Origin: Xiphophorus maculatus
Taxonomy: Eukaryota; Chordata; Actinopteri; Cyprinodontiformes; Poeciliidae
Assembly: GCF_002775205.1 (NCBI RefSeq)
Contig: NC_036458.1
Span: forward strand, 24,516,368-24,580,367
Direction: 5' to 3'
Length of the DNA stretch: 64,000 bases
The position numbers and the translations under genes are program-made. Positions 1 through 12,564 of the stretch are shown one piece after another; positions within the stretch are counted from its first letter, which is position 1, and each line of letters opens with the position of its first letter. The notes below the pieces were generated by a model, which was not told where the DNA came from, made no database searches, and saw only the letters and a list, made by a program, of their open reading frames with translations.

Positions 1-2188
1 AAATACAGTGGCATTACAACTGAAGAGCAGAAGTATTAAGATGGGAGTGAAAGGAAAAAGAAAATCCCATGAATCCACAATATAAGATGTGGGGCCTGAA
101 TCCAGAACACACCTACAAGCTTTTAGAACTGGTGGTGACAGAATGAGAACCGCGACAGAAAACCCAATCCATGGAAACGTGTACTTGCATTTATCATAGC
201 CATCATCAGTGAGACATACGAGTTATTCTATCGCTTTAGTTGTTTTTCCAAGTCAACAAATGAAATACATTTTCCAAGAAAAGAAAAGGTTCCTTCAGAG
301 GAACCCTAATGTAGTGAAGCATTCCCAGTCCCTCTATCAACAGCTCGCCCAGAAGCCTACAGCAGCTCACCAGGACGTGATAAACAGGCGCATCCTATAC
401 ACAACAACAGAACCAAGGAACATGTACAAGTTACAACTACAACCCATTCCCGCATCGACTACAGAAAATTTCCTACAAACACTTCTCATCAGTCTATCAC
501 ATCAAGGAGTTCCTACTTTAGATCAGATCCCCAGGAGGAGCCTGAAGGCCGGGGCCACCTTCCACTACGTAGCACTCAGTCCACAGCTCCTAAAACCGCC
601 TCTGCTTCCAGAATGCTGGCCTTGAAGCAAAACCCGTCCATTTTCTATGTAAACAGGAGAGTGGAGCCATCTGACGCAGCACGCTCTGCAGAATTTGATT
701 CTGAACCATCAAGTACCGCAGTGTCATCAAATCATTTATGACACATGAAACCATGAAAAAAGTTTACCCAGTCGGGTTTAAACCTGACTGAAACATTTAA
801 GACGTTCTTTATGGTAATCAACACTATTCTCATCAGCAAAGTCAAATATGTACATTAAGATACGGGTTAATTAGTAGTGTCACATACTGAAACCGCTTTT
901 TATAAGAACTTCAAATTAATTTAGTTGGACATTATCAACTAAAACTGTTCCTCCACCAGATCCTGAAAACAGGGAGAAAAGATCCGGTGGTTCATGTTTC
1001 TCATACTTTCCCCAACACATTGCACTGCTTAAAGTTTCTGTGAGATCAGCTACAGCAGAGTGAAAACAAGGGTCCAAAGTCCTGAAAAACTGTCCTTTCA
1101 AACCGCTTCTGATGGGGAAGTTTATCTAGAAAATGGACAAGTTGTGCTTTGGAGAGATGAAAAAAGGTGTTTGGACTCAGGGTGGAAGCAGAGGGACACG
1201 AGGTCCAAGGATCAGGCTGAAGATGCTGTGGACGTAAAAGCTTACAAAAATGTTTACTTTCATATATATATTTATATAAAAAGAAATCGACATGTTTATC
1301 CCACCTGTGAGCATGGAAACCCCTAGGACACAACCACACAAAAACACACGAAAGCCACGTCACTATGCACTAGTGTCAGAAAGAAAGAAGTTTGGTGTGG
1401 ACAGACTGAGCTCCTGACTCACTCTTCCATTCACAGCTTTTCCCACGCCACTCACAACCTGAACACTAACTAAATGTGCTGCATGTTTACCATATTCCAA
1501 CAGACCTGAGGACATGGACACAACTCGTACAACAGCCTCCTTCCCCATCTTATTCTACCTAAACATCTCATTCACATCAAAAGAAGTAAATAAGGAGGTG
1601 TGGACTGCGGGGTTCAAAGTATTTTACACGACACAGAGTTTAGGCACTCTGCCATGATGGAGCGACTCTCCATCTGACCGAAATCAAATTAATCCAACAG
1701 GTTAACATTGAACAAACGCTGCATTCCCCGTTTTCATGCTGATCAGCTGGTGTTGATGTTTTTTTTTTTGTTAAAAAGATTAAAAACAACTAAAATCAAA
1801 AGTTGGGAGAAAAAAAAACATTAGGCCAGAGAAAAGTGAATCAATGGCTTCATCAACAGCAGGGAGGAGGAGGAGTTTTCACATCTTCCACAAGCGAGGA
1901 AGAAGGGTTGATGTGGCTTCAACTTCGCCAAGATGGTTGTTAAGGCAACCAAACTGGTCTCCACCTGCCAGTCTCTCTCTCCATCTCTCACACACACACA
2001 TACACAACCTGCTGACTGTGCATCTCTTCTCCTGTGAAGTGAATAGATGCGCAGGCAGAGCCTGGTGCATTGGTGAGCAGTTCTGGGTCGTTTGAGAGTC
2101 CTGGTAATCTACGTGAATATGTGTGTGAGAGAGTGTGTCTGCTGCAGGTGATGCATGTCGAGGCGTCCTCAGCGGATGTAGGGCTGTT
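1..2188 (-). other. csnk1d: csnk1d 3' UTR and downstream flank
   Basis: This stretch lies downstream of the csnk1d stop codon on the minus strand and is most simply its long 3' UTR plus flank. I see no conserved coding exon. I also see no clear AATAAA on the minus strand (TTTATT on the plus strand), so the transcript may end beyond the left edge or use a variant signal. A 138-codon plus-strand open frame at 209-625 shows no recognisable family features and was not accepted as a gene. Confidence 0.5.
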
Positions 2189-5100
2189 TCACCGCGGAGC
2201 TGCAGACTGGAGGCCACTTGGTGTAACCCGGGACAGAGCCTGGAAACGGGAAGATTAAACACATCAGCAGCTCATAAACACCTGGAGCCTAAAATACAAT
2301 CAGGAGCAGAAAGGTTTTATATTGTACAAAAATTCACTGGGCATTTTTGTCCAAAAGATTTATAAAGTGGGATTTATAAACCGGGGTTCTGTAAAGTAGC
2401 TCTAAGAAATAAACACCTGCAGTAAGTAGAAGTCAGAGAGAACTGAACTCTATGTGGCGTCAGACAGCAGATACTGGGACTGGACATATGAAAAACATGG
2501 AATATGATGCTTCATAGCAAATCTAGGAGGGAAACCCTGCACACTGATGTTAACACTGAGCAGCAGGAAGAGTGTGTTCTGGACTGAGAGGGAGAGACCT
2601 GACTGGAGCCCAGCAGAACACACACAGTCAGAACTGGAACTCGTAAACAGTTTGCTTTGTCTACGTTTTGTCACACATGAATAGATGAAAGACATGTTCT
2701 GAAAAGAATCAACAAAAACAGAGAAGATATTACACTTCAGCTTTCAAATTTAGCTTCATGTGAAGAATTTTTATTTTACAAAAAGTGACTGCCTTATCCT
2801 CCATTGAATCATGGACGCTTCGATTTTCCTACATAAATACTTTTTAAAAGGTAAAGTTGTTTAAGAGTCCTGATATAAGATGAATCCCAATAGACTGCTT
2901 CACCAGTCCAGGCAGCTCTGCTCTGCTCACTGAATGTTACAGCTGTGCTTAAAGGAGAATGGTGGCGGCTGAAGCTATAAAACAGAACAAACTAACAGTT
3001 TGTTCAGTTATTCTATTAACCCACAGCTCCCAGTTAGCAGAATGCCACCAGTTACTGAACTGCTGTGGCTTCCTGGTCATTCTGATTGGTTAAGTAAAAA
3101 AAGAAAATGATGTGGGACAAAAGAAAAGGGAAGTTCTGACACAATGTTCTGTTCTCTGTTGCTGCTTCCTCTTTGCGGTGGATGAACTCGTGTTTCCTCT
3201 CATGTTAACTCTTCTTTTCGCTGACTTGATTCTGACATATTAGCTCTTTATTCTGGCTCCTGAGGAAAGTACCTGTGAGGTGGACATGCGAGACGTGTCC
3301 TGTCGGCCGGTCAGGTCTGATGAGGAGATGTTGACAGGTGCTCCACGATGAAGACGCATGCTCACCTTCCTCTCCTTCTCCATACCTAAACAACAAAGAG
3401 AGCCAAGTGTCTGTCACCATGCAGTTCTTCTGAAGCCGCCTTCGACCTGGAAAGGCTGGGAAAGCGTCTCATTGATGGACAGACGGCGCTCTGACCTGTG
3501 TGTGAAGCAGGGTTGAGTGGGGAGGGGGCTGCGGCGTCCTGAGCTGCCCTGGCTCTGCCTGAAGCTGAAGCCATGCCTCTGGCCCCAGGGTTCCTGCTGT
3601 GCCTCAGCCTCTCCTCGCGCTCTCGGCGCTCCCTCTCAGCGTCCTCCACGGCCCTGTTGGCACCCTGACACACAACATGGTCCCACAGTTACCTCCAGGT
3701 AGCGCAGCCGTTTCTATAGCAACAGTTAGCCTGTATTTAATCTGGATGGGTTGCCCACATGCAGAGCTGGAAAGGAACCAATGTTACTTCAGCATTACAT
3801 CAAAACAGGATATTAGATCACTGAACAGATTATTGCATTATTATTAAGCAAGTTTTTTTTTTTTTACACTTGCAGATATGTAACAAATTATTGAATGATT
3901 CAAGTACTTTGATTATTAAAGGGGCAGGACTCGATGTTTTCCAGGCATGTTGTGCCATTTATGTTACCTTCAATTGTTATAAAAATGTTGTACAAATCAA
4001 ATACGACTTAAAAGAAATCTGACTTTATAATTTACCACAATAAAATTGGGCATCTGTCTCTTTAAAAACTCTTGCTCTTTCTGAAACTCCGCCTTCAGGA
4101 AGTTATCACAACATGGCTCCTCTACCAACCCTTTAACACTCCAGCTCTGTTTTTATGAGGAAATATTAAAACATGACCCAAAACTCAAAAAAGTTGATTT
4201 TACATCATACTGCTTCACTTTAAAACAACAACTGAAACCCTGTTCCTGGTTTATTTTGGACTGAATTTCAACTGTGTGTCAACACAACTTACAAATTTGA
4301 GCATGTTCCAATCAAAGACGTAGTCGTAGGAGAAGCCCTGTCTGTGGAAGAGGTTCCTGAAGAGCTGGCGGAGGTAGGAGTAGTCGGGCTTGTCGTCAAA
4401 GCGCAGAGAACGGCAAAAGTTCAAGTATGTGGCAAACTCAGCTAAAGTGGAGAGAGACAGATCAGGACATCAGGCACTGCTGTGGTTATGGCAATAAGAA
4501 AAGCCCTGAAAGGCATGTTAGCAACTTAGCTTACAGGGGTAGCCTTTACACAGGACCTCAATGGGGGTGGACATCTTCTTCTCACTGATGCGTTCGTACT
4601 TCTGCCTCTTGGTGGCAGCTTTGAGTCCTTGCCAGGGAAGAGAGCCCAGGTTGAAGTACATCAGGACGTAGCCCAGAGATTCCAAGTCATCCCGTCTGGA
4701 TTGTTCTGAAGACAGAGACAAGGTGGGGTCAGCAGGGGTCAGCACACTGCAGCAACATCGGCAGCCATCACCACCTCTCACCAATGCCAAGGTGTGTGTT
4801 TATGGAGGCGTAGCGGGCAGTGCCGGTCAGGTTCTTGTTTTCGCGGTAGGGGATGTGCTGGTGCGTGCGAGCGTCGCGGTATTTCTTAGCCAGACCAAAG
4901 TCGATGATGTAGACCAGGTTGCCCTTCTTGCCCAGCCCCATCAAGAAGTTGTCTGGCTTCACGTCTCGGTGGATGAAGTTCTTGGAGTGGATGTATTCAA
5001 TCCTGCTGATCTAGAAAGGTAAGTCAGATTCATGTTAATAACTAAACACCACAGGACAGACAGCAGCAAACAGACCTTAAGACACCTTCAAGTCTTTCAT

Positions 5101-8100
5101 CTGCAGCTTTCCACCCAACACACTACATAACTGAGAACATTTAAGGCTCTTAGTAAAAGTCAGAGCACTTCTCTCACCATCTGGTCAGCAAGCAGGAGGA
5201 CGGTCTTCAGACTGAACTTCCGAGAGCAGAAGTTGAACAGGTCCTCCAGACTGGGGCCCAGCAGCTCCATCACCATCACATTGTAGTCTCCCTCAGCACC
5301 ACACCACTTTATAGTTGGAATCCCCACTGAAAGTACAGGTAACGGTTACCATAGTAATTATCTGGTATCTGTGGCTGTGATTGTGGCTAATCTGAAAACT
5401 TGATAACTAGATTATTATAAGATGATTTTCTTTCCCACTAAATAACTTCTGATCTGGTGCAGTTTGGTAGAAAAGTATTTTCTGTGTGAATGTTTTTATT
5501 AATTACCATTTAAAGAAACTTTAGATCAACTAGAGACAAAGAAAGTCACTTTTTCTGTTAAGTGAAACCAGCTGCGTCCGAGATTGGAGCTACATTCAAA
5601 TCTTCTACATGAGCTGAACTGGTTAGGCCAGTGACTTTCAAAGTGGGGGGCCGATGGCCCCTGGGTGGCGCTAGGAGGACTCAGAAAGTTAGAGACGAAG
5701 AATAAAAATGTAAAAAATATACCTAATAAAGTTTTGATTTAGAAAAAAATCATAAAATCTTATCTTTTTTTTTATTAGTCCAATGGTTATTATTTTAATA
5801 TTATCACAACACTTTGAAGAATTAATGAATTACAACATTTAATTTCCCTCTGGGATTAATCAAGTATTGATCATCTATTTAATTTAAATAGAAAATATGT
5901 TAAAATAATTTATTGAAATGTTATTTGCAAATTTCATCTTTCTGATTAGTTACCAGTCAATGTACTAAGTTGCTTTGTTAGAGTAGTGTAGTAACTGCAG
6001 GATGAACAAGTTTCTGACCAGAGAAAAGGATCCGTCCAGCAGGCCTGCTGTGGGGCATTCTGCTGCAGGAAACCCTAACAACTCAGGTAACTACAATCAG
6101 AACAAATGTGCTGAACGAATCTAAGAATTACTGAATAGAGAAGTAAAAAGACACTTTAAAAGTTGATGTTTTTTTACATATTTTGTAGCACTGCCTGAAG
6201 GTTTGCAAAGGGTCATGGAAACATTTGGATCTCTGGGTTGGCCGGCTGCTTATCACTTTCCTTCTCTGAAACTAGTTTACTAAGTTTGACGAGCCAAATT
6301 TCTTCTTTCGAAGTGATGACAGAGTTAGTGTGAGCTGTTATGCAACTGCTAATATTGACACGTTTGGCGATGGACAAGTACGTATGTGGTGGATTTGGGA
6401 GTGTGATACCTCCGCCTTGCATCATCTTGTAGATCTTGCTTTCGATGTGGAGTTGGGGGTGTTTAGTCTTCACACATTCCAGCTTGATGGCCACCTCTTC
6501 TCCCACTGAGATATCAGTACCTAGACAGAGACAGACAAGGTTTAGCTGGATGGAGCTAAGGAATCAGTCAAAGAGCCTGAAGACTGGAGCTGTATCTAGT
6601 CATCTCAGAAACAATGAGACCTTGTCAAAGCCAGGTACGCTGGCAGCAGCTACAGACCTCCATTTCTCTTCCTGACATGTGTGTAATAACCTGCTGTTAC
6701 AAATGTGTGAAAAACATTCGTAACAAAGGCAGAAATCCTTTAAAAGTTGGTTGATGTGCAGCAGCTCAATTTGTGGACAGAGAGAATTAAAAATGCTAGC
6801 TAAATCTGTCAAATGCAAAAACCAGTCCAACGTTTCAATACACCAGTTCTTATTGGACGTCCTGCATTATTTCATGACAGACATAAATAGATTTTCATCT
6901 ACTTTGCTCATACATGAAGGGATTCAGGGAAATGACTTCCAAACTGACATGTTTAAGTGCTGAGGTTGCCTTCTTCCTAAACATGGTAATGGAATCCAGC
7001 CAGTCCCTCCCCTCCACACACACACACAGAAACCCAACACCACCTTACGTAATCCCATTACTCCTGCTCACATGTGAACACACCGTCTCATAGCAGAAAG
7101 AGTTTAATAGCAGCTCTGATGGAACATCATTGATTTCTCTGTACGTCATCTGGCACCCAGCACCCAGCAGGGCGGGGTCGAGGCCGCCCCACATGGCGGC
7201 TGGCATGGAGGAGCGGACTCTCAACATGCAACCGACACTTCAGCAAACCAAAGCATGGAGGGAAATTACAGCACATGGGATTTTATGCGTTACATAAATG
7301 ACCAGAGTTCAGATTTAATGTGTAGGGTGTTTGTTTTTAAAGCCTGTATGCTCATTTACATAAGACTCATTGGGCCGTAGGTATCAGAGAAGTTAAAAAG
7401 GATATTCTTCAACACAACCCACCAGACTCCAGGTTGCATTAAATAAAGAATCTATTCCAACAGAAACATCTGAATCAAGAGGGTGTTTTACAGTGTGTGC
7501 TCTCTGGTGTCAGAGGAATGGGATTTGCCTGAACAGATTTTTCTGGGGAATGCAGCACTCCCTCCCTCGCTCTCACATCGAGAACTGTTCCTGATATGCC
7601 AAAGTGTTCACGTTGTGTGCAGGGTGTGTTTTTCTGCTGTGCTGCTGGTGCAACATGTTCAGACACATCTCTGAGGACTATTATTTCACGAGGCCTCACC
7701 AGGAAACGCTGCAGAAACTTGCAAATATACTGTGACTTGCATAACAACATCACCTCCACTGCTATTAGTGATCAGAAACACAAACAAGCAAACATTCAGC
7801 CGTGTGATGACGCCTGGTGTGACGTCAGCCAAACCACCAACATGTCAGCAGACGGGCAGAGCAAAAACGTGTCATAAGTTTGATGACTGGATCACCAACA
7901 ACACGCAGTTTGAGCCGTTCTAAGTAACTTTTGGTCCGTGAGTTTAAACAACCTTTGTGTTAAGTTTGCTTGTAAATATGCCCCTCCCTGTTCTCATACA
8001 TGGCCGGAGCGTTCTCATTTGACTGTGATGTGATATCACCAACAGTATCTGTTAAACAAGTCTCTGTTTTCCTGTCAGACAGGTAGCAGCCTCAGGAAGC

Positions 8101-11019
8101 GTTTTATAACACCCTGCAGCAGAACATGACCAGCTCACAGACTCACAATGACCATCCTGTCCCATCATGAAACAAAACTTCATTTATGAGCTAGAAGGAG
8201 CGCTTGGTGGTAAATAACACTAAACAAATGGCTTTTCTTGACCTTCAGTCAATCAGGCCTGCCGCAATGACCAGCAATCATGACATCAGATTTTTCTGCT
8301 TTCATTTGACAAAAAGACATTTTGTTTGTGATTTTTAACATACAATGGGCACTGACGGAATTGACAACGTTTAAATTACTGATGTTATGTGTACAATTTG
8401 TTTCCAATAAATGTTTATAGTTATTTTAAAAATAGGCTAAATGAACATGATAGTGGCATACATATGACTTTATAGATTGCTTAAAAGCGAACACCTTGGT
8501 ATCAAAATATATTCAGTGAGACAAAAAACAGAAAGGCAGAAGGGCTGATTTCATACCTGCATAATAATGTTATTAGACAACACAGCTAGTGTTCAAAGAA
8601 CAAATATGTTTCTGTGCTTGTTGTAAGTGACCTTAATGTCGATGTGTACAAGAAACAAAGTGCTTTGGACTTCAGTCTGATCCTGATTAGGTTGGGACAA
8701 AACTGTCCTCTGACACAGCTCATTTCTCTGTAACCTTGCTGAATATTTTCAAACAAATATAAAATATATGTATAACCTCCTGATACTCTATGATTGATAA
8801 TACCAATCACATAGGAGTAGAAGACCTCAGTCAACAGGCTGACCTGAACCCACTCTGCTAATGACCCGACAGGAACAATCCTTTAGGTCTCTGAAACATT
8901 CATCACTGTTACCAACACAAACTTGGTTTAAACACGATGAGTGAATCACTGTTAAACATCTGCCATGGACGCCTTTTAATAGCATCTTGTTTCTTGTAAC
9001 AGAAGCACAAATGATCAAAAACTGCTCCTGTTGTTACTGCAGACAGCAGAGGGTTAACTGATTTAACAGAACCACACGCTGCTCTGACTCATTTACAATG
9101 TTACAACACATTAGTCATCAACCTCTCAATGGAAAGGATGGACAGCTGAGTGAGGACAAAAAACACTAAGCGATTATGCAAGTGGCTGGCAGCTCTGGCT
9201 ATCAGATTGTACAACAGGTCAAGTGGAAGAAAGGCTCAGATCCAGTTAATGAATCTAACCTCTCCTGGACTCACAGCCGCTAAGTGAGGACATTTAACAA
9301 CATCGCTCCAGGAGTTTTAGTTGAACAAGACCAGTTCACTTTCAGAACACACAGCCTAGTTAGGTCACACAAGCGCACAAGATTCTAGTACAAAACATTT
9401 CAAACCACAACTCGAGCACAAATGCTACAGATTTTGGTAAAGAATACTTGTCCCATAAATGTAAAATCAAATTAAAAACTAAATTAACAACAACAGTCTA
9501 ATGTAAACATTTGATATAGTACCAGAAGGGAGACCATAATCTCTTGTCTTTGTGATTATTAGATCCAAATGTGATTTAAAAAAGACATAAAAAAATCGAT
9601 CCAAAACTAGGAAACGTTTTCGAGTTGCACATATTTTGACACAAATGTAACACAACATACTCAGATACTTCCATGACACAATCAATAATTAAGCATTATA
9701 TTAGAAAACATCCGTAGAATCACCTTTATGTCTACATTTCGTCCACCACAGAAGATCAGAAGGAACTAATCTATAGTAAAGCAGACAGTTCCAGTTCGGT
9801 GATGGTTCACATTTAGAAACCACTGCACCTCACAGCCAGGCCTGTGACTGTTAGAGACCAGAGGTGAGGTTTCCCAAGCAGAAATGTGAATAACTATGAT
9901 TACAGCTCCAATATAAGCCCCAAAAGAAGAGCTACAGCATGGTTGGTGTTAACTAGTGACATATTGCATCCAAACAAGAACACCATACAGATTGTGCATT
10001 TCGTGATTTAATTTAGGTTTAATCTAGCTCAGTGCAGATTAAATCCCCTTCATCACGATCCATTTGAAAACAACAATGATCATGTTATCATTAAAAGCCA
10101 GATTAAATAGTGGAAGAAATGAAAACATTTACTTCAAGAAGGATCCATTTTATCTGACAAAACCTATTTAATCAGTAGCTGGTCAGCAGCCTTAGCTAAC
10201 TGAAGATAGCTACATTTCACTCAGTAGAGATGAAGCTATATTTATACAACATGTTCGTGACAGCTTGTTCTCAGAGGGATATAGGGCCTTACCATCAAAC
10301 ACAAATCTTTGGGCTAATCTGTAAAACAGCATCCTTTGGATACAATTTTTATAATGGAAAACATATTATATACAACTCGCTGAAAGGCAACCACAGTGTA
10401 GATCTGTTGAGCCTTTTGACTCGCTGGAAACTTTCGCTCCGTTTAAAACCACCAAAAAAACACATGTTGGCAACTATCCCCGAACACTTCACAGGCTCAG
10501 ACTGAACCATCATTCTGGTCTAAAACGAGTTTCAGGTGAATCAGAGCAAAAGAACCAAACCAAAACTTTCAGATTTTACGTAGCTAGCTGAGGACAAAAC
10601 ACTTAGCTTCACATCAGCTGAGAGATTTTCTGGTAATTTGAAACCTTCATTTAGACACCGGGTTGACATTATAACGGGGACTAAGTTTCTAAGCCAAGCA
10701 CAGTCGAAATAAATCGCTTACTAAACACATTTTCGAAACAGAAGACGGAAATGCTAGCTTACTTGCTACAAAAACTACTAGCCTAGCAGCTAACGCTAAC
10801 GGAGAACACAACAGCTGATCGCCTATCACCAGCTCCTTCTGAACCTCTGAAAATGGAACCAGTTGGCCAACTTCCTCACACTTTCCTCTTGATGTTAATA
10901 CAGACACAGACTCTTAGACAAGTTTCAGTGACAAAAAACATACCCAAGTATATGTCTCCAAACGATCCGCTTCCAATCTTTCTGCCCAGTCTGTATCGGT
11001 TTCCGACTCTCAACTCCAT
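2189..11019 (-). CDS. csnk1d: Casein kinase 1 delta, complete, nine coding exons
   Basis: CK1 delta is a Ser/Thr kinase of the nucleus, cytoplasm and centrosome that acts on PER clock proteins, Wnt components and others. Coding exons in transcript order: 11019-10944, 6520-6410, 5326-5178, 5010-4782, 4705-4535, 4441-4293, 3664-3496, 3385-3273, 2239-2189 (1218 nt, 405 aa). The start was chosen because the protein begins [20 protein letters not shown], with the glycine loop. The catalytic HRDVKPDN and DFG (IDFGLAKK) motifs and the CK1-specific LGIEQSRRDD are intact. The C-terminal tail ([18 protein letters not shown], then [11 protein letters not shown]) points to delta rather than epsilon or alpha. 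The last exon ends SGLQSAAPR, resembling the SGLQSVVHR terminus of mammalian isoform 1. About nine residues present in mammals before MEKERKV are absent. Intron 1 is 4.4 kb. I cannot tell whether this is the fish a or b paralogue. Confidence 0.94.
5630..5880. mobile_element. hAT-like repeat fragment in csnk1d intron
   Basis: The left end, about 5632-5685, reads like the terminal sequence of hAT-type nonautonomous repeats (a GTGA-TTTCAAAGTGGGG motif followed by GC-rich sequence). It then becomes very A+T-rich. Near 5840-5870 there is a copy of the TTTCCCTCTGGGATTAAT motif that recurs at 38150 and is typical of fish non-LTR element tails. Two decayed repeats may be juxtaposed here. The family assignment is from memory and the boundaries are approximate. 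Confidence 0.3.
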
Positions 11020-11646
11020 GTTAATATATCTGTCGTCGGCTAGCAAGCACGCTCACTAGCTCCAAAATATTCAAAATATGGTCAGCTTTGAAGTTCAAGC
11101 CCGTTTACAACTAGAATAGAATCAACCAGCAGACACCGGAGATCCGTTCAAGCGACAAAATCTGTTCTTCTGTATGCTGTCTCCGGATGAAGTCGGCTCC
11201 GACAATCTTTCGCCTCTTGTTTTAAAATGTTAAAAATATCATATTGCGACAATATGGCGTTTATAGGAAAGAAGAATCTCTGTACTTTATGCTCTTGCTG
11301 TTTATAAAATTGGTACTCCTTCAATTTCCACGGATGAAGATGGATTTTGAAAAGATTCCGTCAGCTATTTGGCACGGTATCTCTAGCTCGCATTAAACTG
11401 CTCTAAGTTAGGACCTTGCTCAGCAATCTGCTGGGTTTGTGACGCCACTTCCTTGTTAGATGATGGGGGAGGACACGACCAAAGAGCGTGTTGTTATAGA
11501 TCCTCCAATAGATGCTAGTATCAGTAACAGGTCTCACTAATTCTGAAGCGGTCTGCATCACCTACGATCAAGTCTGAATATGTTTAAAAGGATTTATTTG
11601 GATATAGTTAACCTTCCAAATTTACAAAGAGTGTAGACAGGTGTAC

Positions 11647-11683
11647 TTGTTGTTGTTGTTGTTGTTGTTTGTTTGTTTGTTTG
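11647..11683. repeat. (TTG)n/(TTTG)n microsatellite
   Basis: A run of TTG units changes into TTTG units within 37 bases, between csnk1d and engase. Confidence 0.85.
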
Positions 11684-12322
11684 GCAACGTTTTGCAACTT
11701 TATGTTCAACTATTTTAATTAAATCGCATTGTGAAGTTTTCTTCGCTCGCGCGTCACTGTCCCATTCGTTATGCTTCCAGTGCTTTCAATGTGTGACTAG
11801 TCTCCTACAGCTTAAAGGCTCTGGTTCCACTCAACAACAAAAGATCGCTACCTTTGTCCCTCTGGCTTTTGTCCATCTGCAAGTGGTCAATGAAACGCAC
11901 GAGTTCATTCTTCAGCCATAAAAAGAAAATATTTGAAAGATAATAATAATAAAAACAATTTTAAAAAACGCAGCATTCTGTAACTTGTGTAATACTACTT
12001 TCATTGAACTTTAAACCTTTAAATCGTTATTTTATCACTTGATAAAAAATGTTGCTTCGTATGTTTGTGCAATTTACGAATTTCATTTTTTATTACTTCA
12101 AAGTTATTTTTATTGCGGCTGATCCACTTCCCCTTCTTCTTCTGCTACATCATTATTACATAGAGGGACGTTAATAAATAACACTACGTCACACACACAA
12201 TAAAAATATTATGTTTAATAACATCAAAAACAATATCAAATTTGTATTGGTTAATTTTGAGCGAATCGTTACTTATTACTTTTGTCAGTTTCAAATTACT
12301 TCTCTTTTAGGACTTTCTTCTT

Positions 12323-12344
12323 CTACTACTACTACTACTACTAC

Positions 12345-12404
<60 letters not shown>
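12323..12404. repeat. Compound (CTA)n-(TTA)n microsatellite
   Basis: About 7 CTA units run directly into about 20 TTA units, 160 bases upstream of the engase start codon. The overlapping open frames that encode poly-Tyr or poly-Leu here are artefacts of the repeat. Confidence 0.9.
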
Positions 12405-12405
<1 letters not shown>

Positions 12406-12564
12406 ATAGAAAAATGAGGACAAAAAAGGACAATCTGTGGTTGGACCATTCACTGTCAGCCTCCAACACGGCATCTTTATTCTGAAAGGATAAACTCGGA
12501 AGTAGTTGTTTGTTTGGGGTTTCCTGGTTTCTCTTTCATTGCTGACTCCTTTCAGTGCGGAGAA

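Larger units (their letters stand above)
11020..12564. promoter_or_regulatory. Divergent intergenic region between csnk1d and engase
   Basis: The two start codons lie head-to-head 1.5 kb apart. The first 200 bases or so next to csnk1d (11020-11240) are comparatively CpG-rich and probably hold its 5' UTR and promoter. The middle is A+T-rich with short tandem repeats at 11647-11683 and 12323-12404. A short engase 5' UTR lies immediately before 12565. I see no TATA box that I would assign with confidence, and no other coding exon. Confidence 0.5.

Noticed and set aside
209-625. 138-codon plus-strand open frame
   Set aside because: No recognisable domain, low-complexity mix of residues, and it lies antisense in the expected csnk1d 3' UTR; length is within chance for this base composition.
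12211-12485. Poly-Tyr and poly-Leu open frames
   Set aside because: They are translations of the TTA microsatellite.
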